The notes under the pieces are model-generated. The model saw nothing but the letters and a program-made list of their open reading frames with translations, had not been told where the DNA came from and did no database searches. A program made the translations under genes and the position numbers. A DNA stretch of 46,188 bases from Syntrophorhabdaceae bacterium (lineage in GTDB: Bacteria > Desulfobacterota > Syntrophorhabdia > Syntrophorhabdales > Syntrophorhabdaceae), in the NCBI GenBank assembly GCA_028698615.1, contig JAQVWF010000019.1, forward strand, positions 1 through 46,188, read 5' to 3'. This document shows, piece after piece, positions 16,798 through 25,353 of this stretch; the stretch's first letter is position 1, and each line of letters begins with the position of its first letter.

Positions 16798-17496
16798 TCA
16801 ATACTCCGGCTCCCCCGGCTTCGTTATCCTCCTGTAGTCCTTGAGGTCGAGGGCATGGTCCGTACCGGGCTCTATGGTGGCATCTTTAGAATAGCCGTAT
16901 TTCGACCAGTATCCCGTACCGCCCTTCTCGATAAATTCGAGCCTGACGATCGTTTTCACACTCTTGTAGCCGTACTTCGAGGGCATGAGGAGGCGAAGCG
17001 GCCCTCCATGCTCGGGTGGAAGGGGAGCGTCATTCATTTCGTAGGCGAAAAGCACCCGGGGTTTGAGGAGTTCCTCGAGGGAGATATACTCGTAGTAGTC
17101 GTCCGCCGAGTAGAAATAGAGATGTTTGGCCCTGGAGGTGGGTTTCACAAGATCGAAAAAGGTCTTCGGTCGGAACCCCGCCCATTTCGCCTTGCTAGAC
17201 CATGACTCAACGCATTTCATGCGCGAAACCTGCGTCACTTTCGGCAGTTTCCTGATGACCGCAAGGCTAAGGTTCTGCGGGTTCTCGCAGAGGCCGCCGA
17301 CAGCGAGGGACCACTTGTTGGGGTCTGGCGGCCTTACCGGTTTAATAAAGCGGATGTAGAAGCCCTCCCGGTCCTCATTGTCAAGGAGCTTTTCTATCTC
17401 CTTCGGCTCGGCCGAGTGGGGCATGAGAAAGGACACGCCCAGGACACAGATGAAACGCATCACGTCCCGTCTGTCCATTTCTTTAAATATATCCAT
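16798..17496 (-). CDS. Exported molybdopterin-dependent oxidoreductase (sulfite oxidase / MsrP-like)
   Basis: The product of about 232 residues has a twin-arginine-like leader (DRRDVMRF before a hydrophobic stretch ending near MPHSAEP). The sulfite-oxidase-type molybdenum cofactor domain follows. The molybdenum-ligating cysteine is in MKCVESWSSKAKWAG, and further family segments are ISLEELLKPRVLFAYEMND, PLPPEHGGPLRLLMPSKYGYKSVK and WLxIEF-like KTIVRLEFIEKGGTGYWSKYGY. MsrP repairs oxidised methionine in the periplasm together with the haem protein MsrQ, but no msrQ is next to it, so the electron donor is open. The start could be 17496 or the internal ATG at 17478; neither ribosome site is strong. 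Confidence 0.82.
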   Translation of the reverse strand: MDIFKEMDRRDVMRFICVLGVSFLMPHSAEPKEIEKLLDNEDREGFYIRFIKPVRPPDPNKWSLAVGGLCENPQNLSLAVIRKLPKVTQVSRMKCVESWSSKAKWAGFRPKTFFDLVKPTSRAKHLYFYSADDYYEYISLEELLKPRVLFAYEMNDAPLPPEHGGPLRLLMPSKYGYKSVKTIVRLEFIEKGGTGYWSKYGYSKDATIEPGTDHALDLKDYRRITKPGEPEY

Positions 17497-17512
17497 ACCA
17501 TGAAGTATAGCC

Positions 17513-17541
17513 TTGACCCCTGACAAACAAAAGTGAATAAT
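17513..17541 (+). promoter_or_regulatory. Sigma70-type promoter of the sms operon
   Basis: TTGACC (17513-17518), 17 bases, then AATAAT (17536-17541). The predicted start of transcription is near 17548. A ribosome site (AAAGGAG) sits just before the ATG at 17584. Confidence 0.6.
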
Positions 17542-17583
17542 TAAATTCAATAACATTCTAGAGCCTTTAAAAAGGAGTCGGCA

Positions 17584-18342
17584 ATGTTGACAATCGAAGA
17601 TCTCCAGGTGGAACTGGCAGGCAGGATCCTTCTCAAAGACATCGATCTCGAGATCAGACCGGGGGAAACCCATATTCTTTTCGGTCCCAACGGGTCCGGC
17701 AAAACGTCCCTTCTCATGACCATCATGGGCTATCCCCAGTATATCGTCAAGAAGGGGAAGATAACCTTCAAGGGAACGGACATAACACACGCCCCGCTCA
17801 ACGAGCGGGCAGCCCTGGGGATCGGCATGTCCTACCAGCGGCCGCCCACAATAAACGGTCTCAAGACGAGACAGATGATCGACATCTGTGCGAAAAAAAA
17901 GGTCGATGTCGAAGAGATGGCGCGGTCCCTCAATTTTGAGGATTTCCTCGACAGGGATGTCAATGCCGGCTTCTCCGGAGGGGAGATCAAGCGTTCCGAA
18001 CTCCTCCAGCTCAAGGCCCAGAACCCGGACCTCATGCTCTTCGACGAGCCTGAGTCCGGCGTCGACATCGAGAACATGGCCCTCATCGGGACCACGATAG
18101 CCCAGATCCTGGAAAAGGAATCGCCGAAAGCGGGGAACGCAAAGCCTGTTGCCCGGCAATGGAAGGACAGGACCAAGATGGGGCTCATTATCACCCACAC
18201 GGGATATATCCTCGATTATGTCCCCGCCGACAAGGGCCAGGTGCTCTTCAACGGGGTTCTCGCCTGTGCGGGCAATCCGCGAGAGATATTCCGGTGTATC
18301 GGTCAATTGGGTTACGAGGAGTGTGTGAAATGTACAATGTAG
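17584..18342 (+). CDS. Fe-S cluster assembly ATPase SmsC/SufC
   Basis: The 252-residue ABC ATPase drives iron-sulfur cluster assembly on its SufB-type partner. It has Walker A GPNGSGKTS, signature FSGGEIKRSE, Walker B LMLFDEPESGVD and a late switch histidine in LIITHTGYILDY. The sequence NAGFSGGEIKRSELLQL is typical of SufC rather than of transport ATPases. Only one partner subunit follows and no sufD, sufS or sufU is present, which matches the minimal two-gene SMS system of anaerobes. It overlaps smsB by 13 bases. Confidence 0.93.
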   Translation: MLTIEDLQVELAGRILLKDIDLEIRPGETHILFGPNGSGKTSLLMTIMGYPQYIVKKGKITFKGTDITHAPLNERAALGIGMSYQRPPTINGLKTRQMIDICAKKKVDVEEMARSLNFEDFLDRDVNAGFSGGEIKRSELLQLKAQNPDLMLFDEPESGVDIENMALIGTTIAQILEKESPKAGNAKPVARQWKDRTKMGLIITHTGYILDYVPADKGQVLFNGVLACAGNPREIFRCIGQLGYEECVKCTM

Positions 18343-19556
18343 AAGAGCTCGCAGAAAAGGCCCGCCGGGCCCTCGACAAAAAAGCGACCTTTGGCGACGA
18401 TGTCGACCTTGATTCCTTCGACAGGTCCCTTGTTCCCCACAAGTACCTCGCCGAGGAAGAGATCTGCGCCATCCCCCAGGAGGAACAGGACCGTCTCATC
18501 ATGTCGGGGCTTGATGTGACCGATACAGGGAGGGGCGGAACGTATTTCCAGAAGGACACCACCGTCGTTCATTGCCACAGCAACGAGGAAGGCATCGAGG
18601 TGATGCCCGTGACAGAGGCGTTGAAAAAACACGAGTGGGTCAAAGAGTACTTCTGGAAGCTCGTTCCCGTGGACCAGGACAAGTACACCGCGTCGGCGTT
18701 CCTCGAACTCCACGACGGGTACGTTATCAGGGCCCTGCCGGGAAGCAAGAGCATCTATCCCATCCAGGCCTGCCTCTATCTCGACAAGGAAAACCTCCAG
18801 CAGAACGTCCACAACCTCATCATCGCCGAGGAGGGTTCGGAACTCCACATCATCACCGGCTGCGCAACATCACCCCACATGAGGCGCGGCGTACATGTCG
18901 GCATATCGGAGTTCTTCGTCAAGAAGGGTGCCAGGCTGAGCTTCACCATGATCCACAACTGGGCCGAGGAGATGAGCGTTCGCCCCCGCTCCGTCGCCCG
19001 CGTCGAGGAAGGCGGCCTCTTCATCAACAACTATATCTGCATGAAGCCCGTGCAGTCGATCCAGATGTATCCCACGACGCATCTCGTCGGTGACGATGCC
19101 ACGGCGATGTTCTACAGCATCATCGTCGGTACCCCGGGCTCCCACCTCGACATCGGCGGAAGGATATACCTGAGGAACAGGGGCTGCCGTGCGGAGATAG
19201 TGCAGAGGTCCATCAGCAATGGCGCGCATATCATCAACCGCGGCCACCTCATCGGAGAGGCCCCCGAGATCAAGGCCCACCTGGAATGCAAAGGACTTCT
19301 CCTGAAAGGCGGCATCATCGACTCCATACCTCAACTGGAAGGCCATGTCGAAGGCGTCGACATGTCCCACGAGGCCGCAGTCGGAAAGATCGCCCAGGAA
19401 GAGATAAACTACCTCATGTCGCGGGGTATATCTGAAGAGGAGGCAACCTCGACCATCGTTCGCGGCTTCCTCAGCGTAGATATCAAGGGTCTTCCCACAC
19501 CGCTTAAGGAAGAGATAGACCGCGCCATTGACAGGAGCAACAAGGATGCGATCTAG
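18330..19556 (+). CDS. Fe-S cluster scaffold SmsB/SufB-type protein
   Basis: The 408-residue protein is the SufB/SufD-family scaffold. Its C-terminal two thirds form the right-handed beta-helix with the family segments KGARLSFTMIHNWAEEMSVRPRS, GTPGSHLDIGGRIYLRNRG, and the conserved C-terminal EGVDMSHEAAVGKIAQEEINYLMSRGISEEEA. The ATG at 18330 (MYNVEELAEKARRAL) lies inside the end of smsC. It is shorter than E. coli SufB (about 495) because it lacks much of the N-terminal region, as SmsB does. It probably serves as a homodimer with SmsC as the general Fe-S assembly machine of this cell. Confidence 0.92.
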   Translation: MYNVEELAEKARRALDKKATFGDDVDLDSFDRSLVPHKYLAEEEICAIPQEEQDRLIMSGLDVTDTGRGGTYFQKDTTVVHCHSNEEGIEVMPVTEALKKHEWVKEYFWKLVPVDQDKYTASAFLELHDGYVIRALPGSKSIYPIQACLYLDKENLQQNVHNLIIAEEGSELHIITGCATSPHMRRGVHVGISEFFVKKGARLSFTMIHNWAEEMSVRPRSVARVEEGGLFINNYICMKPVQSIQMYPTTHLVGDDATAMFYSIIVGTPGSHLDIGGRIYLRNRGCRAEIVQRSISNGAHIINRGHLIGEAPEIKAHLECKGLLLKGGIIDSIPQLEGHVEGVDMSHEAAVGKIAQEEINYLMSRGISEEEATSTIVRGFLSVDIKGLPTPLKEEIDRAIDRSNKDAI

Positions 19557-19568
19557 GGAGAAGCGCCT

Positions 19569-20450
19569 GTGAAACGCAGAGATCTACTAAAGCTGGGACT
19601 CCTGTCGCTTGTGGCGACCCGGATTCCCGGCACCCTCTTTGCACAGACCCCGCCACCGACCGTAGTGGTCGCTGAAGGGACCGACTATGCCGCCATCACC
19701 CGGAAGGTTATAGCCGCACTGGGTGGCATGAGGGTCTTCGTTAAGCCGGGGAACACCGTTGTGGTCAAACCGAACATGGGCTGGGACCGGAAGCCCGAAT
19801 ATGCCGCAAACACGCATCCCCTGGTCGTCAGGACCATCGTCGAGGAATGCCTCGCCTCGGGCGCGAGGAAGGTCAAAGTCTTTGACAACACCTGTAACGA
19901 CGCGCGCCGCTGCTACGAGAACTGCGGCATCCCGGCTGCCCTGAAGAACATGAAAAACGTCGATGTCAGGCTCGTTGAGAACGACCGTTTCAAGAAAACC
20001 GCCCTTAACGGACGTTTCCTGAAGGAATGGCCCCTCTACGACGATGCCGTCAAGGCCGATGTGCTCATCAACGTTCCCATCGCAAAAAATCACGGCCTGA
20101 CGGGACTCACCCTGGGCCTCAAGAATATGATGGGCATAATGGGTGACAACCGGGGATATATTCACCGCAGCATTGAAGACGCCCTCTCTGACGTCAACAG
20201 CGTCGTGAAAAGCCATCTCGTGATCATCGACGCCACGCGGATACTCATGAACCACGGCCCTCAGGGGGGAAGCCTGAAGGATGTGAAGGTTCTCAACAGG
20301 GTGATCGCGTCGCGGGACATCGTCGCCGCAGACGCTTACGCCACCACCCTATTCGGCATGAAACCCCAGGACATCTCCACAACGGTCACAGCATACAAGC
20401 GTGGTCTGGGGGAGATGAACCTGAATAAGATAAAAGTGATTAAAGCGTGA
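19569..20450 (+). CDS. DUF362 protein with twin-arginine signal
   Basis: The 293-residue product starts at GTG (ribosome site GGGAG eight bases before) with a Tat-type leader MKRRDLLKLGLLSL and a likely cut after TLFAQ. The rest is a DUF362 domain (KPNMGWDRKPEYAANTHPLVVRTIV, GARKVKVFDNTC, INVPIAKNHGLTGLTLGLKNMMG). DUF362 has no firmly established biochemical function and is often next to ferredoxin-type genes. Here it lies 12 bases behind smsB and just ahead of the polyferredoxin, so an exported redox or metal-cofactor protein is a fair inference. Confidence 0.85.
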   Translation: MKRRDLLKLGLLSLVATRIPGTLFAQTPPPTVVVAEGTDYAAITRKVIAALGGMRVFVKPGNTVVVKPNMGWDRKPEYAANTHPLVVRTIVEECLASGARKVKVFDNTCNDARRCYENCGIPAALKNMKNVDVRLVENDRFKKTALNGRFLKEWPLYDDAVKADVLINVPIAKNHGLTGLTLGLKNMMGIMGDNRGYIHRSIEDALSDVNSVVKSHLVIIDATRILMNHGPQGGSLKDVKVLNRVIASRDIVAADAYATTLFGMKPQDISTTVTAYKRGLGEMNLNKIKVIKA

Positions 20451-20483
20451 GGACGGTCCCATGGCGCGGAAGGTCCTTTAACT

Positions 20484-20511
20484 TGAAACATGAAACATGA
20501 AACCTGGAACC
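20484..20511 (+). repeat. Four tandem heptads (TGAAACA/TGAAACC)
   Basis: TGAAACA, TGAAACA, TGAAACC and TGGAACC follow each other without gaps between the DUF362 and polyferredoxin genes. The 13-mer TGAAACCTGGAAC (20498-20510) is also found at 7084-7096. Confidence 0.75.
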
Positions 20512-20518
20512 GTATTTT

Positions 20519-22021
20519 ATGATTGCCCGCATTTCCCAACTTTTCTTTCTCGCCCTTTTCCTCTTCCTTTTCATCGTCACCGACTACCGGGGGAAGGATG
20601 AGATCACCGTTGCCGTCAACAGCTTCTTCAGGGCTAACCCCCTGGTCCTGGCCAGCTATGTTTTCGCCGTAAAGGGTTTTACGCTGCTTCTCCTGCCGGC
20701 CCTGCTGATGACGATCTTAACACTGGTCCTGGGGAGGTTCTTCTGCGGCTGGATCTGCCCCCTTGGAACCTTGATCGATCTCGTAACAAAGAGGATCCCC
20801 AAATCCGCTCCCATCCGGTTTCTGAAAGGGGCCTTCAAGCACTACCTGCTCTTTACGCTCCTCGCAATGGCCGTCTTTTCCGTGAATGTATCGGGAATCC
20901 TCGATCCCATCGCTATCCTCATCAGGGCGCTGACCCTCTTCTTCTACCCCCTTCTGGGCCATACCAGTCGGGCAGGCTGGTCGGGGCTGTACAAGATCGC
21001 CGGAGAGGGGCGGGACCATGCCGCTTTTCTCTACGATGTCCTCCGGGACTATATCCTGCCTTTTCGCGAAACATTCTATCCCCTGGCTTTTCTCTCCCTC
21101 GCCGTCCTCCTATTTATCTTCATCCTTGAAAGGTTCGAAAGAAGAAACTGGTGCCGGAATATCTGCCCCCTCGGTACGCTTCTCGGTCTTCTCGGCCGTT
21201 TCTCTCTGTTTCGGAGGGTCCCGGGAAGGATCTGCAAGGACTGCGGCGATTGCCGCAGCCACTGCCCGACCGCATTTGACGAGGAGATACTGCAGCAGGA
21301 GAATTGCATCCGCTGTCTGCAGTGCAGGGTAAACTGCCGCTTCGGCCGGGTCGGATTTCCCTTCCGGGGGAAAAGTGTCTTTTCGGCGCAGAGGGAGCGA
21401 CATGAGCAGCCTGTCATGTCGAAAAGGATATTACTGGGAAGCCTTGTCTCCGGTTTTGCTCTTTCCAGGACCTTCACCTTTCGTCATCCCGAAAAGAATC
21501 ACCGACTCTTGCGGCCCCCCGGCGTCACGAGCGAGGCTGATTTCCTGAAGAAATGCGTCCGCTGCGGAGAATGCATGAAGGTTTGCCTGCGCAGCGCCCT
21601 CTACCCCGACCTGGCACGGGCGGGTGTGACCGGCATCTTCATGCCTGTCATCATCCCCCGATTGGGATACTGTGAGTACAATTGCACGCTCTGCGGCCAG
21701 GTCTGCCCCACGGGCGCCATACCCCGGCTCCCTCTCAACGAGAAGCGCAAGAGCGTCATAGGCATCGCCGCCATTGACAAGAACATCTGTCTCCCCTACG
21801 CCAAAAAGCTCAACTGCATCGTTTGCGAAGAACACTGCCCCATTCCGGAGAAGGCCATCCGCTTCGAGACCGTCAACGACATCGACTATCAGGGCAAAAG
21901 GGTCACCCTGAAACGACCCTACATCGCCGATGACCTCTGCAACGGCTGCGGCATCTGCGAGAACAAATGCCCCCTCGAAGGCCGCTCGGCGATCGAGGTG
22001 TTTGCCAGGAAGAAGTTATAG
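20519..22021 (+). CDS. Membrane polyferredoxin (NapH-like half fused to NapG-like half)
   Basis: The 500-residue protein has an N-terminal NapH-like half with about five membrane helices (residues 1-210) and its paired CxxxCP motifs FCGWICPLGTL and WCRNICPLGTL. Six cysteine groups for Fe-S clusters follow, among them CKDCGDCRSHCP, CIRCLQCRVNC, CVRCGECMKVC, CEYNCTLCGQVCP, CIVCEEHCP and CNGCGICENKCP. After about residue 300 the order resembles NapG/MauM ferredoxins, including a second hydrophobic stretch at MSKRILLGSLVSGFALS. It should carry electrons between the membrane quinone or a soluble donor and an exported partner, plausibly the DUF362 protein. It is probably the last gene of the sms operon. 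Confidence 0.85.
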   Translation: MIARISQLFFLALFLFLFIVTDYRGKDEITVAVNSFFRANPLVLASYVFAVKGFTLLLLPALLMTILTLVLGRFFCGWICPLGTLIDLVTKRIPKSAPIRFLKGAFKHYLLFTLLAMAVFSVNVSGILDPIAILIRALTLFFYPLLGHTSRAGWSGLYKIAGEGRDHAAFLYDVLRDYILPFRETFYPLAFLSLAVLLFIFILERFERRNWCRNICPLGTLLGLLGRFSLFRRVPGRICKDCGDCRSHCPTAFDEEILQQENCIRCLQCRVNCRFGRVGFPFRGKSVFSAQRERHEQPVMSKRILLGSLVSGFALSRTFTFRHPEKNHRLLRPPGVTSEADFLKKCVRCGECMKVCLRSALYPDLARAGVTGIFMPVIIPRLGYCEYNCTLCGQVCPTGAIPRLPLNEKRKSVIGIAAIDKNICLPYAKKLNCIVCEEHCPIPEKAIRFETVNDIDYQGKRVTLKRPYIADDLCNGCGICENKCPLEGRSAIEVFARKKL

Positions 22022-22060
22022 AGGAGAGGCTTGCGCGATAACGGGCGTGAAATGGTCGCT

Positions 22061-25000
22061 TTAGCCTTCCTGCAGCACCCGTCGTATGACCTCGTCCAGT
22101 TCTTCCATGAGGCACGGTTTGGCTATGACGCCCTTGAAACCGTATCTCAGGTGACTTGCCATGACGGGGTCGTTGGAATATCCACTGGAGACTATGGCCT
22201 TGACGGCGGGGTCAAAAGCGAGAAGTTCCTTCATTGTGTCCTTTCCCCCCAGCCCGCCTGGGACGGTGATGTCGAGGAGGACCACGTCGAAGGGATTCCC
22301 CGCGTCAGAGGCATCACGATACTTCCTGATCGCCTCCTTGCCATCCGCGGCGCATGTCACGTCGTATCCGAAACTCTCCAGCATTTCCTTCGTGGCGCGA
22401 AGGATCATCGCCTCATCGTCCATGTGAAGGACCCTTGCCCTGACCACGGTGTTCCTGTCGTCTCGGATATCCCTGACGATGGTGGGTGCATGGTGTTGTG
22501 ACGCTTTCAGGTAGATATGAAAGGTCGTTCCCGAACCCGGTTTGGACTCAAGGGCAATATGGCCGTCATGGTTCTTTATGATCGAATAGGATGTCGCAAG
22601 CCCAAGGCCGCTTCCCTTTTGCTTGGTGGTAAAGTAAGGGTCGAACACCTTGTCCACGTGCTCCGGCGCAATCCCGATGCCTCGGTCCTTCACCGATATC
22701 CGGGCATATCTGCCGGGCTGGAGAAAGACACCGTGCTGTACCATTCCATGCGACACGGTGAGGTTCATCGCCTCGATGGTGATCATACCGCCGTCGGGCA
22801 TGGCCTGCTGGGAATTGATGACAAGATTGTTCACCACCTGGCTCACCTGTCCCTCATCGATGTCCACCGGAAAAAGGTCTGCGGCAAAGATAAAATCACA
22901 CTTGACCCGCGAACCCGTCAGGGCAAAATTGGCCGTCTCCCTGACCACGTTTTCGATGGAGGTCGTCTTCATGATTGGAGAGCCGCCCCTGGAAAAGGTG
23001 AGAAGCTGGTGGGTCAGGTCTTTGGCTCTCAATATCGCCTGTTCGGCATCCACGAGACGTTTCAATACTCTCTCGTCTGCGGGTTTGGCATACATCTTCG
23101 CGAGAGAGACGTTCCCCAGGACGGCCGCGAGGATGTTATTGAAATCATGAGCTATTCCTCCGGCCAGGATACCCACCGATTCGAGCTTGCTCATCTTCTG
23201 GAGTTCCTCGTCCATTTTTTTCTTTTCCGTTACGTCACGAAAGACGAGCACCACACCCGCAACACTCCCGTCCTTGTCCCATATGGGAGCACCACTGTCG
23301 GCGATTACAAGTTCACGGCCATCCTTCGAAATGAGGGCCGTATGGTTCGCGAGACCGACAACAGTCCCCATCCGCAACACCTTCTCGACGGGGCTCTCGC
23401 ACCTCCGACGGGTCCTTTCGTTGATGATGTAAAAAACCTCGGTGAGATTCCTGCCTGTGGCTTCGTCCTGTTTCCAGCCCGTCAGCTCCTCCGCGACGGC
23501 ATTGATAAGGACTATCCTTCCCTCCGGATCGGTGGCGATCACACCATCACCGATAGAACGCAACGTGACTGCCAGGCGCTCCTTTTCGTTGGCAAGGGCC
23601 TCCTCGGCAAGACGACGCTCCGTTATATCCTCGTACGAAACGATGTAGTCGCCGTTCTCAAGACGTACGGTAATGAAATTGATGAGCTTTGTCGCCCCGT
23701 CCTTGCACACTACCGGAAAGGTCCTGGGCATTTTTTCGCCGGCGGCCTTCGTGCTGTCATCGTCATGCCAGGCGTCGACAACCGTCCCGCGTATGGTCTC
23801 GTCAGGATAGGCCCGCCCGAACCACGAGGCGCGGTCCGGTATCTCGGCGATGGTATATCCGAAGATGTCGGTAAACTTGGGGTTCAGATAGAGATACCTG
23901 CCGTCCCTGTCGAACATGGCCATACCGAAAGGGGCATGCTCGATAAGGACCTCAAACTTCTGCCGCTCTACGTTCAGTTTTTCCTCGGCCGCTTCCCTGT
24001 CGGAGATGTCTCGCGCAAAGCAAAAAATAAAATCCTCTCCGTTACATGTAACATGGTTCGCAAGGACCTCCACCGGGAAGACCCGACCGCTCTTGGTCTC
24101 GTGATGGGATCTGAAAGTGACGGCGCCGTCCTGTGCCATGCATCTGCCTATGGCGGAGAGTTCCCGCAAGGTGTGGTCAGGGTCCACATCCACGACGGAG
24201 AGCGCGACAAGTTCGTCTTTTGTGTATCCAAGCTTCTTGCACGCAGCCTCGTTCACGTACACAAAGCGGCCGTTCGGCCTGATCCAGAACACCGATTCGG
24301 AGGCGTGTTCGATGGAGAACCGTGTCAGCCAGAGTTCTTCCTCCCTCATTCGCCGGGCCGTCACATCCCGCATGTACACAAGCGCCACGGGTTCACCCTT
24401 ATAGGTGGTTCCCGTCGCGGAAACCTCGATGTAGACAATATCGCCGTCGCGTTTTACTCCCTTGAACTCATACCGTTCCGGTATCGCCTCGCCTCGCTGC
24501 CTGCGCTGCGTGAAATCGGCCACCCTCTCGTGGTCGTCGGGGTGGACGGTAAGGGACTGGGGTCTCCCGATGATGTCGGAAGGGCTTTCATATCCGAAGA
24601 TCTCAACGAACTTGCCATTTACATAAAGATGGATGTTGCCCTTCAACATGGCCACGCCGTCGTTGGAATTCTCGATGGCGGTTCGGTAGCGTTCCTCCGA
24701 TTCCCTGAGGGCCTCCTCGGCGCGGCGAATCTCGGTGATGTCCCGGCTGTACACGGCAATCCTCGCCACGGACCCTCCCCCGTCAAGAACGGGATAATAG
24801 CAGTTCTCAAGCCAGACGCCGTCGCGAAAATCGGTGCAGGAGACCGGCCTCCTTCCGGCAATAATGCTCTCCATCAGAACCTTCCTGCTGCGGGCCACCT
24901 CGGGTGCGAAATAGTCGAAAATATTGCTCCCCACCATGTCATCCACATCGTGGTTGAAGCGCCGGGCAAGGTTTTCATTGAGGGTAATGATCGTTCCTTC

Positions 25001-25075
25001 CTTGTCCACGATGAAAGCCGCATCAGGCGGGGTATCGAAAAAGACGTGCATCGCACCTTCACTCTCAAGCGACAT
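22061..25075 (-). CDS. Hybrid histidine kinase with five PAS domains and a C-terminal receiver
   Basis: The cytoplasmic sensor kinase has about 1004 residues and no membrane helix. Five PAS/PAC units lie in series (about residues 10-120, 125-245, 250-370, 375-500 and 505-630), each closing with a D(I/V)T-like linker such as YSRDITEIRRAEEAL. The HisKA phosphoacceptor is in GILAGGIAHDFNNIL; the ATPase has NLVINSQQAMPDGG and GSGLGLATSYSIIKNHDG. The receiver (about 885-1000) has the acidic pair HMDDE, the phospho-aspartate in VLLDITVPGG and the lysine in VIAKPC. ATG at 25075 with GAAAGGAG just upstream is preferred over TTG at 25093. No partner regulator gene is adjacent, so the target is unknown. 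Confidence 0.92.
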   Translation of the reverse strand: MSLESEGAMHVFFDTPPDAAFIVDKEGTIITLNENLARRFNHDVDDMVGSNIFDYFAPEVARSRKVLMESIIAGRRPVSCTDFRDGVWLENCYYPVLDGGGSVARIAVYSRDITEIRRAEEALRESEERYRTAIENSNDGVAMLKGNIHLYVNGKFVEIFGYESPSDIIGRPQSLTVHPDDHERVADFTQRRQRGEAIPERYEFKGVKRDGDIVYIEVSATGTTYKGEPVALVYMRDVTARRMREEELWLTRFSIEHASESVFWIRPNGRFVYVNEAACKKLGYTKDELVALSVVDVDPDHTLRELSAIGRCMAQDGAVTFRSHHETKSGRVFPVEVLANHVTCNGEDFIFCFARDISDREAAEEKLNVERQKFEVLIEHAPFGMAMFDRDGRYLYLNPKFTDIFGYTIAEIPDRASWFGRAYPDETIRGTVVDAWHDDDSTKAAGEKMPRTFPVVCKDGATKLINFITVRLENGDYIVSYEDITERRLAEEALANEKERLAVTLRSIGDGVIATDPEGRIVLINAVAEELTGWKQDEATGRNLTEVFYIINERTRRRCESPVEKVLRMGTVVGLANHTALISKDGRELVIADSGAPIWDKDGSVAGVVLVFRDVTEKKKMDEELQKMSKLESVGILAGGIAHDFNNILAAVLGNVSLAKMYAKPADERVLKRLVDAEQAILRAKDLTHQLLTFSRGGSPIMKTTSIENVVRETANFALTGSRVKCDFIFAADLFPVDIDEGQVSQVVNNLVINSQQAMPDGGMITIEAMNLTVSHGMVQHGVFLQPGRYARISVKDRGIGIAPEHVDKVFDPYFTTKQKGSGLGLATSYSIIKNHDGHIALESKPGSGTTFHIYLKASQHHAPTIVRDIRDDRNTVVRARVLHMDDEAMILRATKEMLESFGYDVTCAADGKEAIRKYRDASDAGNPFDVVLLDITVPGGLGGKDTMKELLAFDPAVKAIVSSGYSNDPVMASHLRYGFKGVIAKPCLMEELDEVIRRVLQEG

Positions 25076-25296
25076 TTTCTCTCCTTTCTCCAAATTCGTT
25101 CCTGTTCATAGCAACCCCTCAACAAGGGTACCGTGCCCCAACTCCGCGGCGTGCAGGGTGCATCCGGTTTGTTCTTCTCCCCTTAGTTTGTCGTGCAGGT
25201 CTCTTTTTTCGAAGAAGCTTAAACCTGGCCAGATCCTGGTCATTATTTTACGAACCTTTTGGGGCAAAAGGCAAGAATTTCGGAGGGACTCCCGGC

Positions 25297-25324
25297 TTGA
25301 TAAAAGACATAAAATGTTTATACT
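25297..25324 (+). promoter_or_regulatory. Sigma70-type promoter of htpX
   Basis: TTGATA (25297-25302), 16 bases, TATACT (25319-25324). The gene's ATG lies at 25354 behind the ribosome site GGAGGT (25345-25350). The rest of the gap between the divergent kinase and htpX genes (25076-25296) holds nothing I recognise. Confidence 0.6.
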
Positions 25325-25353
25325 GTATAGGATAATTTATCATCGGAGGTTGG

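Noticed and set aside
22517-25111. An 864-codon open frame on the plus strand opposite the histidine kinase
   Set aside because: It is fully antisense to a kinase with complete motifs; its translation is rich in Arg, His, Asp and Gly without any domain, as expected for the complement of GC-rich coding DNA.
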